From contig CAOJNR010000067.1 of NCBI GenBank assembly GCA_948439925.1, positions 1 through 5,286 of the forward strand: a stretch of 5,286 nucleotides of DNA. The letters are read 5' to 3'. A model generated the notes under the pieces. The model saw nothing but the letters and a program-made list of their open reading frames with translations. It searched no databases and was not told the DNA's origin. This document shows positions 5,133-5,286 of the stretch, piece after piece (position 1 is the first letter of the stretch; each line of letters opens with the position of its first letter). The position numbers were made by a program, and so were the translations under genes. The stretch is from an uncultured Clostridia bacterium. Lineage in GTDB: Bacteria; Bacillota; Clostridia; Christensenellales; UBA1242.

Positions 5133-5157
5133 ACGAAATTTGTGTTTTCAAGATATT

Positions 5158-5286
5158 TTATTCATTTTCAAAGGTTAACTGCTCATTTTCAACGTCTATA
5201 ATGATTGTTCCTTGACCTTTGAGCTGACCAAGCAAGATTTTTTCGGCAATTTGGTCTTCAATTTCCTGTTGAATAAAACGTTTGAG
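5158..5286 (-). CDS. Clp-type AAA+ ATPase (ClpB/ClpC family), C-terminal end only
   Basis: Only the last 42 codons and the TAA stop are inside the window. The segment LKRFIQQEIEDQIAEKILLG corresponds to the (RP)L(K/R)R.IQ..IED.LAE.IL.G motif in the C-terminal D2-small domain of class I Clp ATPases. The following GTIIIDVENEQLTFENE fits the final beta strands of that domain. These unfoldases or disaggregases use ATP in two nucleotide-binding domains to thread proteins; ClpB rescues aggregates, while ClpC feeds the ClpP protease. The tail alone does not separate the two, so no symbol is given. The stop is 87 bases before hpf. Confidence 0.82.
   Translation of the reverse strand, partial: LKRFIQQEIEDQIAEKILLGQLKGQGTIIIDVENEQLTFENE

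Noticed and set aside
5120..5142. An inverted repeat (CAAATTT, 9-base gap, AAATTTG) over the hpf -35, like an operator.
   Set aside because: The arms are nearly all A/T, it matches no operator I know (not CIRCE or CtsR type), and such repeats are expected by chance here.

Overview
The window looks like a piece of chromosome from an AT-rich, endospore-forming Firmicute (Clostridia-like). The evidence is a germination protease gene (gpr), a GerW/YtfJ-family gene, a DUF2953 gene and a sporulation-type D-Ala-D-Ala carboxypeptidase. Two further signs agree: gpr is divergent from rpsT, as in Bacillus and Clostridia, and the ribosome-binding sites are strong and G-rich. No mobile element, CRISPR array or tRNA/rRNA gene is visible.

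Layout on the minus strand, in the direction of transcription: the C-terminal end of a Clp-type AAA+ ATPase (5286-5158); hpf, the long ribosome hibernation factor (5070-4531), with its own extended -10 promoter; a 61-residue unknown ORF (4522-4337) whose Shine-Dalgarno overlaps the hpf stop, followed by a strong terminator; then, beyond rpsT, gpr (3729-2986) and its terminator; then a compact run of DUF2953 (2896-2303), ytfJ (2251-1844), a PBP5-type carboxypeptidase (1869-670) and an rluB-type pseudouridine synthase (660 to beyond base 1). The only plus-strand gene is rpsT (3829-4101), with a near-consensus promoter and a terminator that begins in its stop codon.

The left half reads as a spore-building and germination block. 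DUF2953, YtfJ and the carboxypeptidase form a likely operon, with a 26-base overlap between ytfJ and the carboxypeptidase gene and a 9-base gap to rluB. Compared with the usual Clostridia/Bacillus order, spmA-spmB are absent between the carboxypeptidase and rluB, and spoIIP-lepA are absent after gpr, so two normally separate sporulation loci appear joined and trimmed. The right half concerns ribosomes and protein quality control: S20, HPF and the Clp ATPase.

The most unusual items are a shortened gpr (247 residues, no room for the zymogen propeptide, eight cysteines, no ribosome-binding site), a set of hairpin repeats behind rpsT that show a compensatory base-pair change between copies, and the unknown 61-residue ORF coupled to hpf. 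I found no convincing wholly new multi-gene system.
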